A DNA stretch of 64,000 bases from an uncultured Aquimarina sp. (GTDB lineage Bacteria > Bacteroidota > Bacteroidia > Flavobacteriales > Flavobacteriaceae), in contig NZ_CANLYD010000002.1 in NCBI RefSeq assembly GCF_947495315.1, positions 124,001-188,000 of the forward strand. The letters run 5' to 3'. This document shows positions 24,266 through 33,112 of the stretch, piece by piece (position 1 is the stretch's first letter; every line of letters begins with the position of its first letter). The notes below the pieces were generated by a model. It did no database searches and was not told the origin of the DNA. It was given only the letters and a program-made list of their open reading frames with translations. The position numbers and the translations under genes are program-made.

Positions 24266-25945
24266 ATGATTCCCAAGTCTAATAAAATAATAATAGCCTC
24301 TGTTGCCTCAGCAATGTTATTGAGTAGTTGCGGAGCACCTTCGATAATTTCTACGCCAATAGAGAATATTGACACAATTCCATTAAAAAATGTTGTATTA
24401 ACCGAAGCTCAGCTAAAAAACTGGAATTCTGCTGATTTAACGATTGATACTATTCCTGGAATGAGTGTTAATCGGGCATATGCTGAGTTAATCAAAAACA
24501 AAAAAGGCCAGACTGTTATTGTCGCTGTAATCGATAGCGGTGTTGACATTGAACATGAGGATCTTGACGGTGTTATTTGGACCAATGCTAAAGAAATTAA
24601 GAATAACGGAAAAGATGACGATAAAAATGGATATATCGATGATATTCATGGATGGAATTTTCTAGGAGATTCTGAAAACGAAAATCTTGAATACACAAGA
24701 ATCGTAAAAAAGCTTAAGCCAAAATATGACGGAAAAAATTTAGCTTCCATCGATCCGTCGGATAAAGATGAATACCAAACTTATATTGAGGCTAAAGCAG
24801 AATATGAAAAGGAATATCAAGAAGCCCTTGGTAATAAAAATCGATACGAACAGATATTGCAGCAAGTCAAAATCTCACACGGAAAGCTTACTGAAGTATT
24901 AGGAAAAGAAGACTATTCTCAACAAGAACTGCTTTCTGCAAAGGCTGAGACTCCGGAAATGCAGCAATATGTTGCGATACTTTCTCAAATGTTTGGGTTT
25001 TTAGAAGAAGGTGAAACGATTCCAGACTTAATAAAAAATTTAAACGACGGTATTGAGCATTTCGCAGATCAACTAAACTATAACCTTAATCTTGAATTTG
25101 ATGGAAGAACAAAAGTAGGAGACAATGTAGATGATTTAAGTAATACTAATTACGGAAACAATAACGTAATGGGTCCTAATCCTGAAAAAGAGGGCATAAA
25201 GCACGGAACTCATGTTGCGGGAATTATCGCAGCCGAACGAAATAATGGAAAAGGAGTCAACGGAGTTGCAAAAAATGTAAAAATAATGGCGATCAGAGCT
25301 GTTCCTAATGGCGATGAATATGATAAAGATATTGCATTAGCAATTCGATATGCTACGGATAATGGCGCTAAAGTTATTAATACAAGTTTCGGAAAATACT
25401 ACTCAACTCATCCTGAATGGGTGAGAGAAGCTATAAAATATGCTGCAGAAAAAGATGTCTTGATTGTTAATGCAGCTGGAAACGAAGGAATAGATTTAGA
25501 TCAAAAACCTGTATATCCTAATGATCAAACAGATAATTCTTCTGAAGTTTCTGATAATTTTATTACCATAGGAGCATTAAATTATGAGTATGGCTCTAAC
25601 CTTGTAGCTAACTTTTCTAATTACGGAAAAAGCAATGTAGATGTTTTTGCTCCTGGTGTAAAAATATGGGCTACTACCCCATCTAATACATATGAGTATC
25701 TTCAGGGGACTTCTATGGCTGCTCCTGCAGTTTCAGGCGTTGCAGCAATTATTCGATCTTATTATCCAAAATTAAAAGCTTCTCAAGTAAAACAAATATT
25801 AATGAACAGTGGCCTAAGCACTACTGCTACCGTAGTAGTTGGTGGAGATGCCACCAATTCTGATAAATTCACAGAATTATCTAAATCTGGTAAGATGGTA
25901 AATCTATATAATGCTCTTATTTTAGCAGAAAAAACATCTAAATAA
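24266..25945 (+). CDS. S8 family subtilisin-like peptidase lipoprotein
   Basis: A 559-residue surface or periplasmic serine protease. ATG 24266 gives the leader MIPKSNKIIIASVASAMLLSSC with lipobox cysteine; the longer in-frame opening at 24212 overlaps the MBL gene and is not preferred. The catalytic triad is intact: D90 in 'VIDSGVD', H313 in 'HGTHVAG', S483 in 'GTSMAAPAVSG'. More than 200 residues separate Asp and His, an insertion typical of this Bacteroidota subgroup. It is followed after 15 bases by an M1 peptidase, making a small exported-peptidase operon. Confidence 0.92.
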   Translation: MIPKSNKIIIASVASAMLLSSCGAPSIISTPIENIDTIPLKNVVLTEAQLKNWNSADLTIDTIPGMSVNRAYAELIKNKKGQTVIVAVIDSGVDIEHEDLDGVIWTNAKEIKNNGKDDDKNGYIDDIHGWNFLGDSENENLEYTRIVKKLKPKYDGKNLASIDPSDKDEYQTYIEAKAEYEKEYQEALGNKNRYEQILQQVKISHGKLTEVLGKEDYSQQELLSAKAETPEMQQYVAILSQMFGFLEEGETIPDLIKNLNDGIEHFADQLNYNLNLEFDGRTKVGDNVDDLSNTNYGNNNVMGPNPEKEGIKHGTHVAGIIAAERNNGKGVNGVAKNVKIMAIRAVPNGDEYDKDIALAIRYATDNGAKVINTSFGKYYSTHPEWVREAIKYAAEKDVLIVNAAGNEGIDLDQKPVYPNDQTDNSSEVSDNFITIGALNYEYGSNLVANFSNYGKSNVDVFAPGVKIWATTPSNTYEYLQGTSMAAPAVSGVAAIIRSYYPKLKASQVKQILMNSGLSTTATVVVGGDATNSDKFTELSKSGKMVNLYNALILAEKTSK

Positions 25946-25960
25946 AAAACAAAACAAGTT

Positions 25961-27790
25961 ATGTTTAAAATAATCTCAATTGGATTTTTACTATCTGTTT
26001 TAGGTGTTTCGGCACAGAATAATACAGACTACTGGCAGCAACACGTTGATTACAAAATGAATGTAGACATGAACGTGGAAAATTTTAAATACACAGGAAA
26101 GCAAGAACTAGTTTACACTAACAATTCTCCTGATTCCTTGTATCAAGTTTTTTATCACTTATATTTTAATGCATTCCAGCCGGGAAGCGAAATGGATGTG
26201 CGTTCTAGAAACATTGCAGATCCAGATCCAAGAGTAATGGACAAAATAAGTAAACTTACTCCAGAAGAAATAGGATACTTAAAAGTTTCTAGCTTAACAC
26301 AAAATGGAACAAAAGTAAAGTATGAAGTCGCTGGTACTGTGTTAGAAGTACAATTAAACAAACCTATTGCTCCAGGAGAAAAAGTGACTTTTTCTATGGA
26401 TTTTGATGGACAGGTTCCCAATCAGATACGTCGTTCTGGACGCAATAGCAGTGAGAATGTAGCATTGTCAATGACGCAATGGTATCCTAAAATGGCTGAA
26501 TATGATTTCGAAGGTTGGCACGCCGACCCATATATTGCTCGAGAATTTCATGGTGTTTGGGGAAACTTTGATGTAACCATAAACATTGACAAAAATTATA
26601 TTTTAGGTGGATCAGGTTATTTACAGAATCCACAGGAAATAGGATATGGGTATGAAAAACCGGGAACAAAAGTGAAGCGAAAAGGAAAAAAGCTGTCTTG
26701 GCATTTTGTAGCACCTAATGTCCACGATTTTACTTGGGCTGCAGATCCGGAATATATACACGATGTGGTTCAGGTTCCTGATGGGCCAGTACTTCATTTT
26801 TTATATAAAAACAAAGAAGAATATTTAGAAAACTGGAAGAAACTACAGCCTAAATCTGTAGAATTAATGAAATATTTCAGTTCAACAATCGGAAAATACC
26901 CATATGACCAGTACTCTATTATCCAAGGAGGAGATGGAGGAATGGAATATGCTATGTGTACTTTAATTACCGGAGGAAGAAATCTAGGGAGTTTAATTGG
27001 AGTAACCGCTCACGAAATGGCGCACGCTTGGTTTCAACATATTTTAGCAACAAATGAAGCTAAACACGAATGGATGGACGAAGGTTTTACGAGTTACATT
27101 TCAACATTAGCAATGAACGAAATAATGAAACAGAATAAACCTAATCCTATGGAAGGAATGTTTCAGGGTTACCTTCAATTAGCAACTTCTGGAATAGAAC
27201 AACCACAATCTACACATGCAGATCGTTATACAAGAAATGGCGCCTATGGAGCTTCTGCATACGCAAAAGGTGCTGTTTTTATGGCGCAACTTGGTTATAT
27301 TATAGGAGAAGAAAATCTATCAAAAACAATCAGACGATACTATGATGAATGGAAATTTAAACATCCTACACCTAATGACTTTAAACGTGTAGCAGAAAAG
27401 GTTTCCGGCATGCAATTAGACTGGTATCTAACAGACTGGACTCAAACCACGAATATTGTTGATTATGGGATAAAAGATGTTTCAGAAAAAGAAAACAAAA
27501 CTTCCATCACATTAGAACGTATCGGACTCATGCCAATGCCTCTAGATGTATATGTAGAATATATGGATGGAACTAAAGAATCTTTTTACATTCCTCTAAG
27601 AATGATGAGAAAAGAAAAGGACAATCCATTTCCGAAGATGAAACGCACACTTTTATCTGATTGGGCTTGGACTAACCCAACTTATTCACTAGATATTTCT
27701 AAGCCTAAATCTACTATAAAATCAATTTCCATTGATATTACTAAACAGATGGCAGATGTAAACAGTGCCAATAATAATTTCTCTCAATAG
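25961..27790 (+). CDS. Secreted M1 family metallopeptidase
   Basis: A 609-residue exported zinc aminopeptidase-like enzyme. Signal peptide MFKIISIGFLLSVLGVSAQ. The zinc motif HEMAH begins at residue 351, and the third ligand glutamate is in 'HEWMDEGF' (HExxH-x18-E). 'GGDGGMEYAMCTLI' fits the GxMEN exopeptidase loop in altered form. It would trim peptides in the periplasm, in keeping with the subtilase encoded just upstream. No T9SS C-terminal domain is obvious. A terminator follows. Confidence 0.92.
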   Translation: MFKIISIGFLLSVLGVSAQNNTDYWQQHVDYKMNVDMNVENFKYTGKQELVYTNNSPDSLYQVFYHLYFNAFQPGSEMDVRSRNIADPDPRVMDKISKLTPEEIGYLKVSSLTQNGTKVKYEVAGTVLEVQLNKPIAPGEKVTFSMDFDGQVPNQIRRSGRNSSENVALSMTQWYPKMAEYDFEGWHADPYIAREFHGVWGNFDVTINIDKNYILGGSGYLQNPQEIGYGYEKPGTKVKRKGKKLSWHFVAPNVHDFTWAADPEYIHDVVQVPDGPVLHFLYKNKEEYLENWKKLQPKSVELMKYFSSTIGKYPYDQYSIIQGGDGGMEYAMCTLITGGRNLGSLIGVTAHEMAHAWFQHILATNEAKHEWMDEGFTSYISTLAMNEIMKQNKPNPMEGMFQGYLQLATSGIEQPQSTHADRYTRNGAYGASAYAKGAVFMAQLGYIIGEENLSKTIRRYYDEWKFKHPTPNDFKRVAEKVSGMQLDWYLTDWTQTTNIVDYGIKDVSEKENKTSITLERIGLMPMPLDVYVEYMDGTKESFYIPLRMMRKEKDNPFPKMKRTLLSDWAWTNPTYSLDISKPKSTIKSISIDITKQMADVNSANNNFSQ

Positions 27791-27820
27791 TAAATAGTAT
27801 TGATTTTTAAAATAATTCAG

Positions 27821-27860
27821 AAAAACCAGAATTGAAGTGTTTCAGTTCTGGTTTTTCTTT
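27821..27860 (+). terminator. Rho-independent terminator after the M1 peptidase gene
   Basis: Stem AAAAACCAGAA (27821-27831) / TTCTGGTTTTT (27846-27856), loop of 14 bases, then a T-rich tail. Confidence 0.7.
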
Positions 27861-27905
27861 TTAAGAATATCGTATACCAAATCTTATCTGTATTTTTACC
27901 CAAAC

Positions 27906-28286
27906 ATGAAAGCAACTTTTGGCACAAATGAAAGACTGAAAAGTAAAAAGGAAATAGAGCTTCTTTTTTCGGAAGGGAAATCTATTGCCAAATATCCTAT
28001 ACGTCTTATTTACAGAAAAACTACCCTAGAAAAAGAAGTTCAGATTCAAGCAGGAGTTTCGGTTAGTAAACGTAATTTTAAAAAGGCTGTGGATCGCAAT
28101 CGTATAAAACGTTTATTGCGCGAAAGTTATAGAAAAAATAAGTATATTGTAGGCAACAACACTACTCATCAATTTGCTTTTATGTTCTTATATACTGGTA
28201 AAGAAATGCCTGATTATATAATGATCGAATCTAAAATAAAACAAATAATACAAAAGTTCATTGCGAAAGAAATTGAAACACCATAG
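27906..28286 (+). CDS. rnpA: Ribonuclease P protein component
   Basis: A 126-residue basic protein that works with the RNase P RNA to cut tRNA 5' leaders. The signature 'KKAVDRNRIKRLLRESYRKNK' contains the conserved RNR-x3-R motif. ATG 27906 is preferred over an in-frame opening at 27837, which would begin inside the terminator. In many bacteria rnpA sits near the replication origin with rpmH and dnaA; here it is about 4 kb from the proposed origin but is followed by an S41 peptidase gene. Confidence 0.95.
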   Translation: MKATFGTNERLKSKKEIELLFSEGKSIAKYPIRLIYRKTTLEKEVQIQAGVSVSKRNFKKAVDRNRIKRLLRESYRKNKYIVGNNTTHQFAFMFLYTGKEMPDYIMIESKIKQIIQKFIAKEIETP

Positions 28287-28314
28287 TTTTAAGCATCTTG
28301 TTGCCTGATAAAAA

Positions 28315-29955
28315 ATGAAAAAGATGAAACGTATGAAAAAGAGAATCCTTTATCCTGCAGTTGCAGTTATTATTCTATTATCTACAGTAAGTTTTAAATC
28401 AGATTTTTTTGAAATCGCCAAACAGATTGAAATTTTTACTACCATGTTTAAAGAGTTAAACATGAATTATGTGGATGAGACGAATCCTGCAGAACTTATG
28501 GACACCGCTATTAAGGCTATGCTAGATGATTTAGATCCATACACTAAATATTGGAACGAACAAGATGTAGAGGCATCCAAAATTAGAAATGCTGGAGAAT
28601 ATACAGGTATTGGTGCTTCAGTTAAAACCGTTAAGGATAAAATAATCATTGTAGAGCCCTATAAAGATTATCCTGCAGACAAGGCTGGTCTTAAAGCCGG
28701 AGATGAAATTATTAAAATTGGTGATGTAACTGTCTCAGATTTTGAAGAAGATGCAGGAGAACTTCTTAAAGGAGCTAGTGGTACCAAAGTAGAAATTACT
28801 TACAAAAGACAAGATCAAACAAAAACTACAATCCTAACCAGAGAAGAAATAGAAGTGAAAGCCGTTCCGTTTTCTGCGTTATTAGATGATAATACAGGAT
28901 ATATTGTATTATCTAAATTTAATAATAAAGCATCTTCAGAAACCGTTGCTGCTCTAAAAGATCTAAAAGCTAAAGGTGCGGATAAAATTATTCTGGATCT
29001 TAGGGGAAATCCTGGAGGTTTGCTTAGCGAAGCTATTAATGTTACCAACATATTTGTCCCTAAAGGAGAACTTATTACCACAACCAAATCAGTTGTAAAA
29101 AAATATAATAAAGAATATTTCACGAAAAAGACTCCCGTTGATACGGAGATTCCGTTGGTTGTGTTGGTAAATGGTAGAAGCGCTTCTGCTAGTGAGATTG
29201 TTGCTGGAAGTATTCAGGATTTAGATAGAGGTGTTGTGATTGGCGCTAGAAGTTTTGGTAAAGGGCTCGTGCAACGCCCTAAAAAACTTACCTATGGTAC
29301 ACAGCTAAAAATAACAATATCTCGTTATTACACACCTAGTGGAAGATGTATACAAGCGTTGGATTATTGGAATCGTGATGAAAATAATAAAGCGGTTCGC
29401 ATAAGTGAAAAAGACTTTAAAGCCTTCAAAACAAAAAAAGGAAGAACCGTATATGATGGTGGAGGAATTCAACCGGATATCGAAATGGAAACTTCAAAAT
29501 TTAGTAATATAACCACTTCTCTACTTCAATCAGATGCTATATTTGATTACGGAACAAGATATTATTATTCTCATCAAAACGACGATATCACCAATTTCAA
29601 GTTTACTGATAAGGACTATGAGGATTTTAAAAATTTTGTAAAACAAAGCGGTTTCAACTATGAAACTGCGACAGAAAAATCTCTTAAAAAATCCTTAGAA
29701 GTAGCTAAAAAAGATAAGCTTGATAAAGATATTTCTGAAAGCTATAATGCTTTATTAGCATCTATTAAAACTTCTAAAGAAAAAGGGTTAGATACATACA
29801 AAGCTGAAATTGCAAATTTACTTACGGATGAGATTGTAAAGCGCTATTCTTACAGAGAAGGTCTTTATAATTATTATATAACACACAATCCAGAAATTGA
29901 AAAGAGTAAAGAGCTCTTAGGAAATAAAGCTAAATATGATAAGATCTTAAAATAA
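28315..29955 (+). CDS. S41 family C-terminal processing peptidase
   Basis: A 546-residue periplasmic serine peptidase. A basic, hydrophobic N-terminus acts as signal or anchor. A PDZ domain lies near residues 90-180 ('YTGIGASVKTV', 'PADKAGLKAGDEIIKIGD'). The S41 catalytic region has 'LDLRGNPGGLL', 'NGRSASASEIVAG' (nucleophile serine) and 'GARSFGKGLVQ' (lysine general base). Such enzymes cleave non-polar C-terminal tails of exported or damaged proteins. The gene follows rnpA by 28 bases and ends at a very strong hairpin. Confidence 0.93.
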   Translation: MKKMKRMKKRILYPAVAVIILLSTVSFKSDFFEIAKQIEIFTTMFKELNMNYVDETNPAELMDTAIKAMLDDLDPYTKYWNEQDVEASKIRNAGEYTGIGASVKTVKDKIIIVEPYKDYPADKAGLKAGDEIIKIGDVTVSDFEEDAGELLKGASGTKVEITYKRQDQTKTTILTREEIEVKAVPFSALLDDNTGYIVLSKFNNKASSETVAALKDLKAKGADKIILDLRGNPGGLLSEAINVTNIFVPKGELITTTKSVVKKYNKEYFTKKTPVDTEIPLVVLVNGRSASASEIVAGSIQDLDRGVVIGARSFGKGLVQRPKKLTYGTQLKITISRYYTPSGRCIQALDYWNRDENNKAVRISEKDFKAFKTKKGRTVYDGGGIQPDIEMETSKFSNITTSLLQSDAIFDYGTRYYYSHQNDDITNFKFTDKDYEDFKNFVKQSGFNYETATEKSLKKSLEVAKKDKLDKDISESYNALLASIKTSKEKGLDTYKAEIANLLTDEIVKRYSYREGLYNYYITHNPEIEKSKELLGNKAKYDKILK

Positions 29956-29977
29956 TTAAGGTTCTATATATTATAAG

Positions 29978-30008
29978 AAAAAACCATCCGCGGCGGATGG
30001 TTTTTTTG
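29978..30008. terminator. Strong bidirectional terminator
   Basis: Perfect inverted repeat AAAAAACCATCCGC / GCGGATGGTTTTTT around one central base. It lies between the convergent S41 and GNAT genes. Confidence 0.85.
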
Positions 30009-30011
30009 TTA

Positions 30012-30458
30012 TTAAGATCTTATCATTGCTATGTGTGGAATACCATCTTCTAGATATTCTTCTCCTATTTGTTTAAACCCATGCTTTTCATAAAAGTTCT
30101 TGAGATAACATTGTGCTGATATTTTGATCTGATCAGTGTGGAATTCCTCTTGTATCCCTTCAATACTTTTCTTTATCAGATCATGTCCGTATCCATATTT
30201 TCTTTCATTTTCAGATACTACTACTCTACCTATACTTGCTTTTTCGAAATAATCCCCAGCGTTAAATATTCTTGTATAAGCTACAACTTCTTCGTTTTTG
30301 TATCCTATCACATGAAGGGCTTTTTGATCTTTATTATCAATGTCTTGATAAACACAATCTTGTTCTACTACAAAAACTTCGGCGCGTAAGCGCAAAATTT
30401 TATACAGTTCTATAAGCTCTAATTCATTAAAACGCTTAATTCTAAATTCAATATCCAT
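30012..30458 (-). CDS. ElaA-like GNAT family N-acyltransferase
   Basis: A 148-residue GNAT protein. The N-terminus 'FNELELIELYKILRLRAEVFVVEQDCVYQDIDNKDQKALH' is the characteristic ElaA pattern (RxEVFVVEQ-C-Y-D-D). The acetyl-CoA loop is 'VVVSENERKYGYGHDLIKKSIE'. It is last in an apparent three-gene operon, starting 5 bases after the metal exporter gene ends. Its substrate is unknown. Confidence 0.88.
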   Translation of the reverse strand: MDIEFRIKRFNELELIELYKILRLRAEVFVVEQDCVYQDIDNKDQKALHVIGYKNEEVVAYTRIFNAGDYFEKASIGRVVVSENERKYGYGHDLIKKSIEGIQEEFHTDQIKISAQCYLKNFYEKHGFKQIGEEYLEDGIPHIAMIRS

Positions 30459-30463
30459 ATGTA

Positions 30464-31384
30464 TTAGTCTTGCACTATAATATCTTTACTATCATTTTTA
30501 TTATACTCTGGTTGCAAAGTAACATGGTTAATACCAAATCTATCCTGTAATACATTTTCAACAATATGAAGTATTTCTCCGAATCTAGACACATGAATAT
30601 CATTATCAAAATCTATATGTGCCTCCAGATGTGTTTCCTCTTCATTAAGCTGCCATACATGTACATGATGAATACTTTTAACTTCTGGTAAATCATTTAT
30701 AACAGCTACAATCTCCTTTACAGCAATATTTTCTGGAGTAAATAACATTAATATTTTAAAAGATGATTTTAGTAAATCATATCCAACAACAATCAAATAA
30801 ATAGCAATAATAAAAGTAAGGACACTGTCTATCCAAAATATTTGATAAAACTTCATTAATAATCCTCCCAGTAAAACTGCAACTGACGCCATCATATCAG
30901 TAATAAGATGTAAATATGCAGATCTCATATTCATATTTACCTTGCTATCTTTTTTTAATAACAAAACACTTATACCATTACCTAGAATAGCTACAGAAGA
31001 CAATATAATGACTGTCTGAGTTGTAATTTCTTGTGGTTTTTGTAGTCGCTCTATTGCTTCTACAACCAAAAAAATAGCTACTACAATAAGTGTGGAAGCA
31101 TTTATAAAAGCAGCCATTATCTCTGCTCTTTTAAATCCAAAAGTTCTTTGAATAGATGCTTCTTTTTTTGCTAATCTATTGGCAAAATAACTAACAATCA
31201 GAGAAAGTACATCACTAAAGTTATGAAGAGCATCAGATAATAAAGAAAGACTTCCTGAAACTAAGCCACCTATAACCTGCGCAACTGTAATTACAATATT
31301 TAATAAAATAGAAACTAATAAATTACGCCCTCTTAATTTCGGATGCGAATGTGTATGGTGGTTATGAGCGTGAGTTTTTACCAT
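30464..31384 (-). CDS. Cation diffusion facilitator (CDF) family metal exporter
   Basis: A 306-residue inner-membrane protein with six predicted membrane segments. The N-terminus is a histidine-rich metal-binding string (HAHNHHTHSH). The transport site is HxxxD-like: 'LSDALHNFSDVLS' in helix 2 and 'HLITDMMASVAVL' in helix 5, typical of Zn2+-type CDFs such as CzcD/ZitB. A C-terminal ferredoxin-like cytosolic domain follows ('VKSIHHVHVWQLNEEETHLEAHIDF'). It exports Zn2+ or similar ions in exchange for protons. rpiB precedes it by 12 bases. Confidence 0.93.
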   Translation of the reverse strand: MVKTHAHNHHTHSHPKLRGRNLLVSILLNIVITVAQVIGGLVSGSLSLLSDALHNFSDVLSLIVSYFANRLAKKEASIQRTFGFKRAEIMAAFINASTLIVVAIFLVVEAIERLQKPQEITTQTVIILSSVAILGNGISVLLLKKDSKVNMNMRSAYLHLITDMMASVAVLLGGLLMKFYQIFWIDSVLTFIIAIYLIVVGYDLLKSSFKILMLFTPENIAVKEIVAVINDLPEVKSIHHVHVWQLNEEETHLEAHIDFDNDIHVSRFGEILHIVENVLQDRFGINHVTLQPEYNKNDSKDIIVQD

Positions 31385-31396
31385 ATATCCTTTTAA

Positions 31397-31828
31397 TTAA
31401 CACATAGAGATCTTATTTACTCTATTCTGATGTCTTCCTCCTTCAAATTCTGTTTCTAAAAAAGTTTTAACCATTTCAATAGCTTGTGGTAAGGATGTAA
31501 ACCTTGCTGGGATACTTATAATATTTGCATTATTATGTAATCTTGTAAGTTCAGTTATTTCTTTAGTCCAACATAAACCTGCCCGTACATTTTTGTATTT
31601 ATTTGCTGTCATTGAAACGCCATTTCCACTACCGCAAATAAGTATTCCAAAATCTACATTATTAGTATCTACATCTTTTGCTACAGGATGAACAAAATCC
31701 GGATAATCTACACTGCTATTCTCATCAGTACCATAATTTACAACCTCTATCCCTTGAGTTTTTAAATAAGTAATTATTCCAAATTTATATTCCGTTCCTG
31801 CGTGATCATTTCCAATAGCTATTTTCAC
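31397..31828 (-). CDS. rpiB: Ribose-5-phosphate isomerase B
   Basis: A 143-residue enzyme of the pentose phosphate pathway (RpiB/LacAB fold) that interconverts ribose 5-phosphate and ribulose 5-phosphate. The N-terminus 'KIAIGNDHAG' and the catalytic loop 'GILICGSGNGVSMTANK' (active-site cysteine) are diagnostic. It is the first gene of an operon with the CDF exporter and ElaA-like gene, reading leftward away from the proposed origin. Confidence 0.95.
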   Translation of the reverse strand: MKIAIGNDHAGTEYKFGIITYLKTQGIEVVNYGTDENSSVDYPDFVHPVAKDVDTNNVDFGILICGSGNGVSMTANKYKNVRAGLCWTKEITELTRLHNNANIISIPARFTSLPQAIEMVKTFLETEFEGGRHQNRVNKISMC

Positions 31829-31876
31829 AACTTTTAAGTTTTAAATTATTTAGAAGATTAAGATTTTTGTTGAAAG

Positions 31877-31884
31877 CAAAGATA
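31877..31884 (-). promoter_or_regulatory. -7 box of the rpiB operon
   Basis: Minus-strand TATCTTTG fits TAnnTTTG, about 50 bases before the rpiB ATG. A TTTG (minus strand, 31908-31911) lies 23 bases farther upstream, slightly beyond the usual 19-21. Confidence 0.5.
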
Positions 31885-32400
31885 CTTTAAACAAAAAAAG
31901 TAAAGTTCAAAAAATCAATAAATTAACCCAATATTACCTTAATGTTAATAACCCCTTACCTCCTGTTAACATTACATGTGGATAAATAGTTCCTAAAATT
32001 GAGAAACTTTTTTTGGTGGTTTTAAATATTATTAGAATACATGCTTACTAGTCATATATCAAAATTTATTACCACCTTTTTCTAGTTAAGTTTTTAAACA
32101 ATAAACCATCTTTATTAACGATGGTTTTACCGTAAAAATATTAATAAAAACATGTGTTTATAAAATATGAACAGTTGTTAATTAAAATTCATTTTTATAA
32201 GATTTTCAACTGATTACCCTATTCATATGTTGTTGATATATATTTGAAAAATCAAACTAACTCAATAAACAAATAAAATTTAATAAAGTTATACCGCTAT
32301 GAACACTACATGATAATCATCATTTTTATTTTTTAATTTTAAAAGAAAGAAAAGTATATATATAATATATGTTGAAAACTATAAAAACATGATTAATAGA

Positions 32401-32640
32401 TTATATAATTCTAAGGTGTGAATTCGTGTTAAGATCATCTATGATTTGTTGTACTTTAATTTTATCCTTTTGATGGATTTTTAGATTTATTCCGCCTATG
32501 GCGTTTGAGTAAAACGGAAAGACTCCAATCATCGTTTCGTTCTCAAAAAAATAAGAAATACCTTCTCTTTCCAAAAGAAGTCGTAATATTGCATAATCGT
32601 TTGGATACGTAAAGGTTGCAATTGTAATAAAATCTTTCAT
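32401..32640 (-). CDS. DUF2007 family small protein
   Basis: A 79-residue cytosolic protein. 'TIATFTYPNDYAILRLLLEREGISYFFENETMIGVFPFYSNAIGGINLKIHQ' matches the DUF2007 pattern (a small ferredoxin-like fold annotated as a putative signal-transducing protein), including the conserved 'YSNAIGG'. No biochemical role is known to me. It sits alone inside the proposed origin region. Confidence 0.8.
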   Translation of the reverse strand: MKDFITIATFTYPNDYAILRLLLEREGISYFFENETMIGVFPFYSNAIGGINLKIHQKDKIKVQQIIDDLNTNSHLRII

Positions 32641-32694
32641 AGAAATAATCCAGATAATAGATTATCTAAATATACAAATTATATAAAAAAAGAG

Positions 32695-32877
32695 TTAATT
32701 AATTTGTGTAGCTTCCTTATCAGAGTGTATAGCACCATTTATTTCTGATTTCTCATTGGTATCTGTTTTCTGATCCATTGTATTTCCAATATAAAGCGTA
32801 GAATAATATATACCTAATAAAAATATTAGCGTAAATAGAAATATAATTTTATGAATTTTTTTGATTTTAGGTATCAT
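32695..32877 (-). CDS. Short single-pass membrane protein, hypothetical
   Basis: A 60-residue frame: a lysine-rich start (MIPKIKKIHK), one hydrophobic helix (IIFLFTLIFLLGIYYSTLYIG) and a polar tail. The layout is plausible for a small membrane protein, but no family is recognised and no promoter box is evident. It could be chance, given the AT-rich sequence. Confidence 0.4.
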   Translation of the reverse strand: MIPKIKKIHKIIFLFTLIFLLGIYYSTLYIGNTMDQKTDTNEKSEINGAIHSDKEATQIN

Positions 32878-33112
32878 ATACTTAGTACCAAACGAACAAA
32901 TAACAATCTTGGTATTTTAAAATTAAGTAAATTTTAAGAAAAAAAAGAAGATTTGTTGATAATAGTTGTTTGTAATCTACTGATTTACAGATAACATATT
33001 TTTTTAACTATAAACAATAATAAAATTTAATATTTAATAAAAGTTTATATAGAAAACAACTTATGTTAAAAGATAAGCTGTAATTTTATATTAGATTATT
33101 TAAAAGACATTA

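Larger units (their letters stand above)
31930..33112. other. Candidate chromosome replication origin (oriC)
   Basis: This AT-rich stretch lies between divergent rpiB and rnr and holds only two very small genes. A perfect DnaA box TGTGGATAA is at 31977-31985. Near-matches in the same orientation are TGTTAATAA (31943-31951), TGTTGATAT (32231-32239), TGTTGAAAA (32370-32378) and TGTTGATAA (32954-32962). Very AT-rich tracts near 32280-32400 and 33000-33112 could unwind. GC skew changes sign inside the region (C-rich to the left, G-rich to the right by hand counts), the expected direction for an origin. A parS-like cluster lies about 18-20 kb to the right. Inference, not proof: only one box is perfect. 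Confidence 0.6.
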
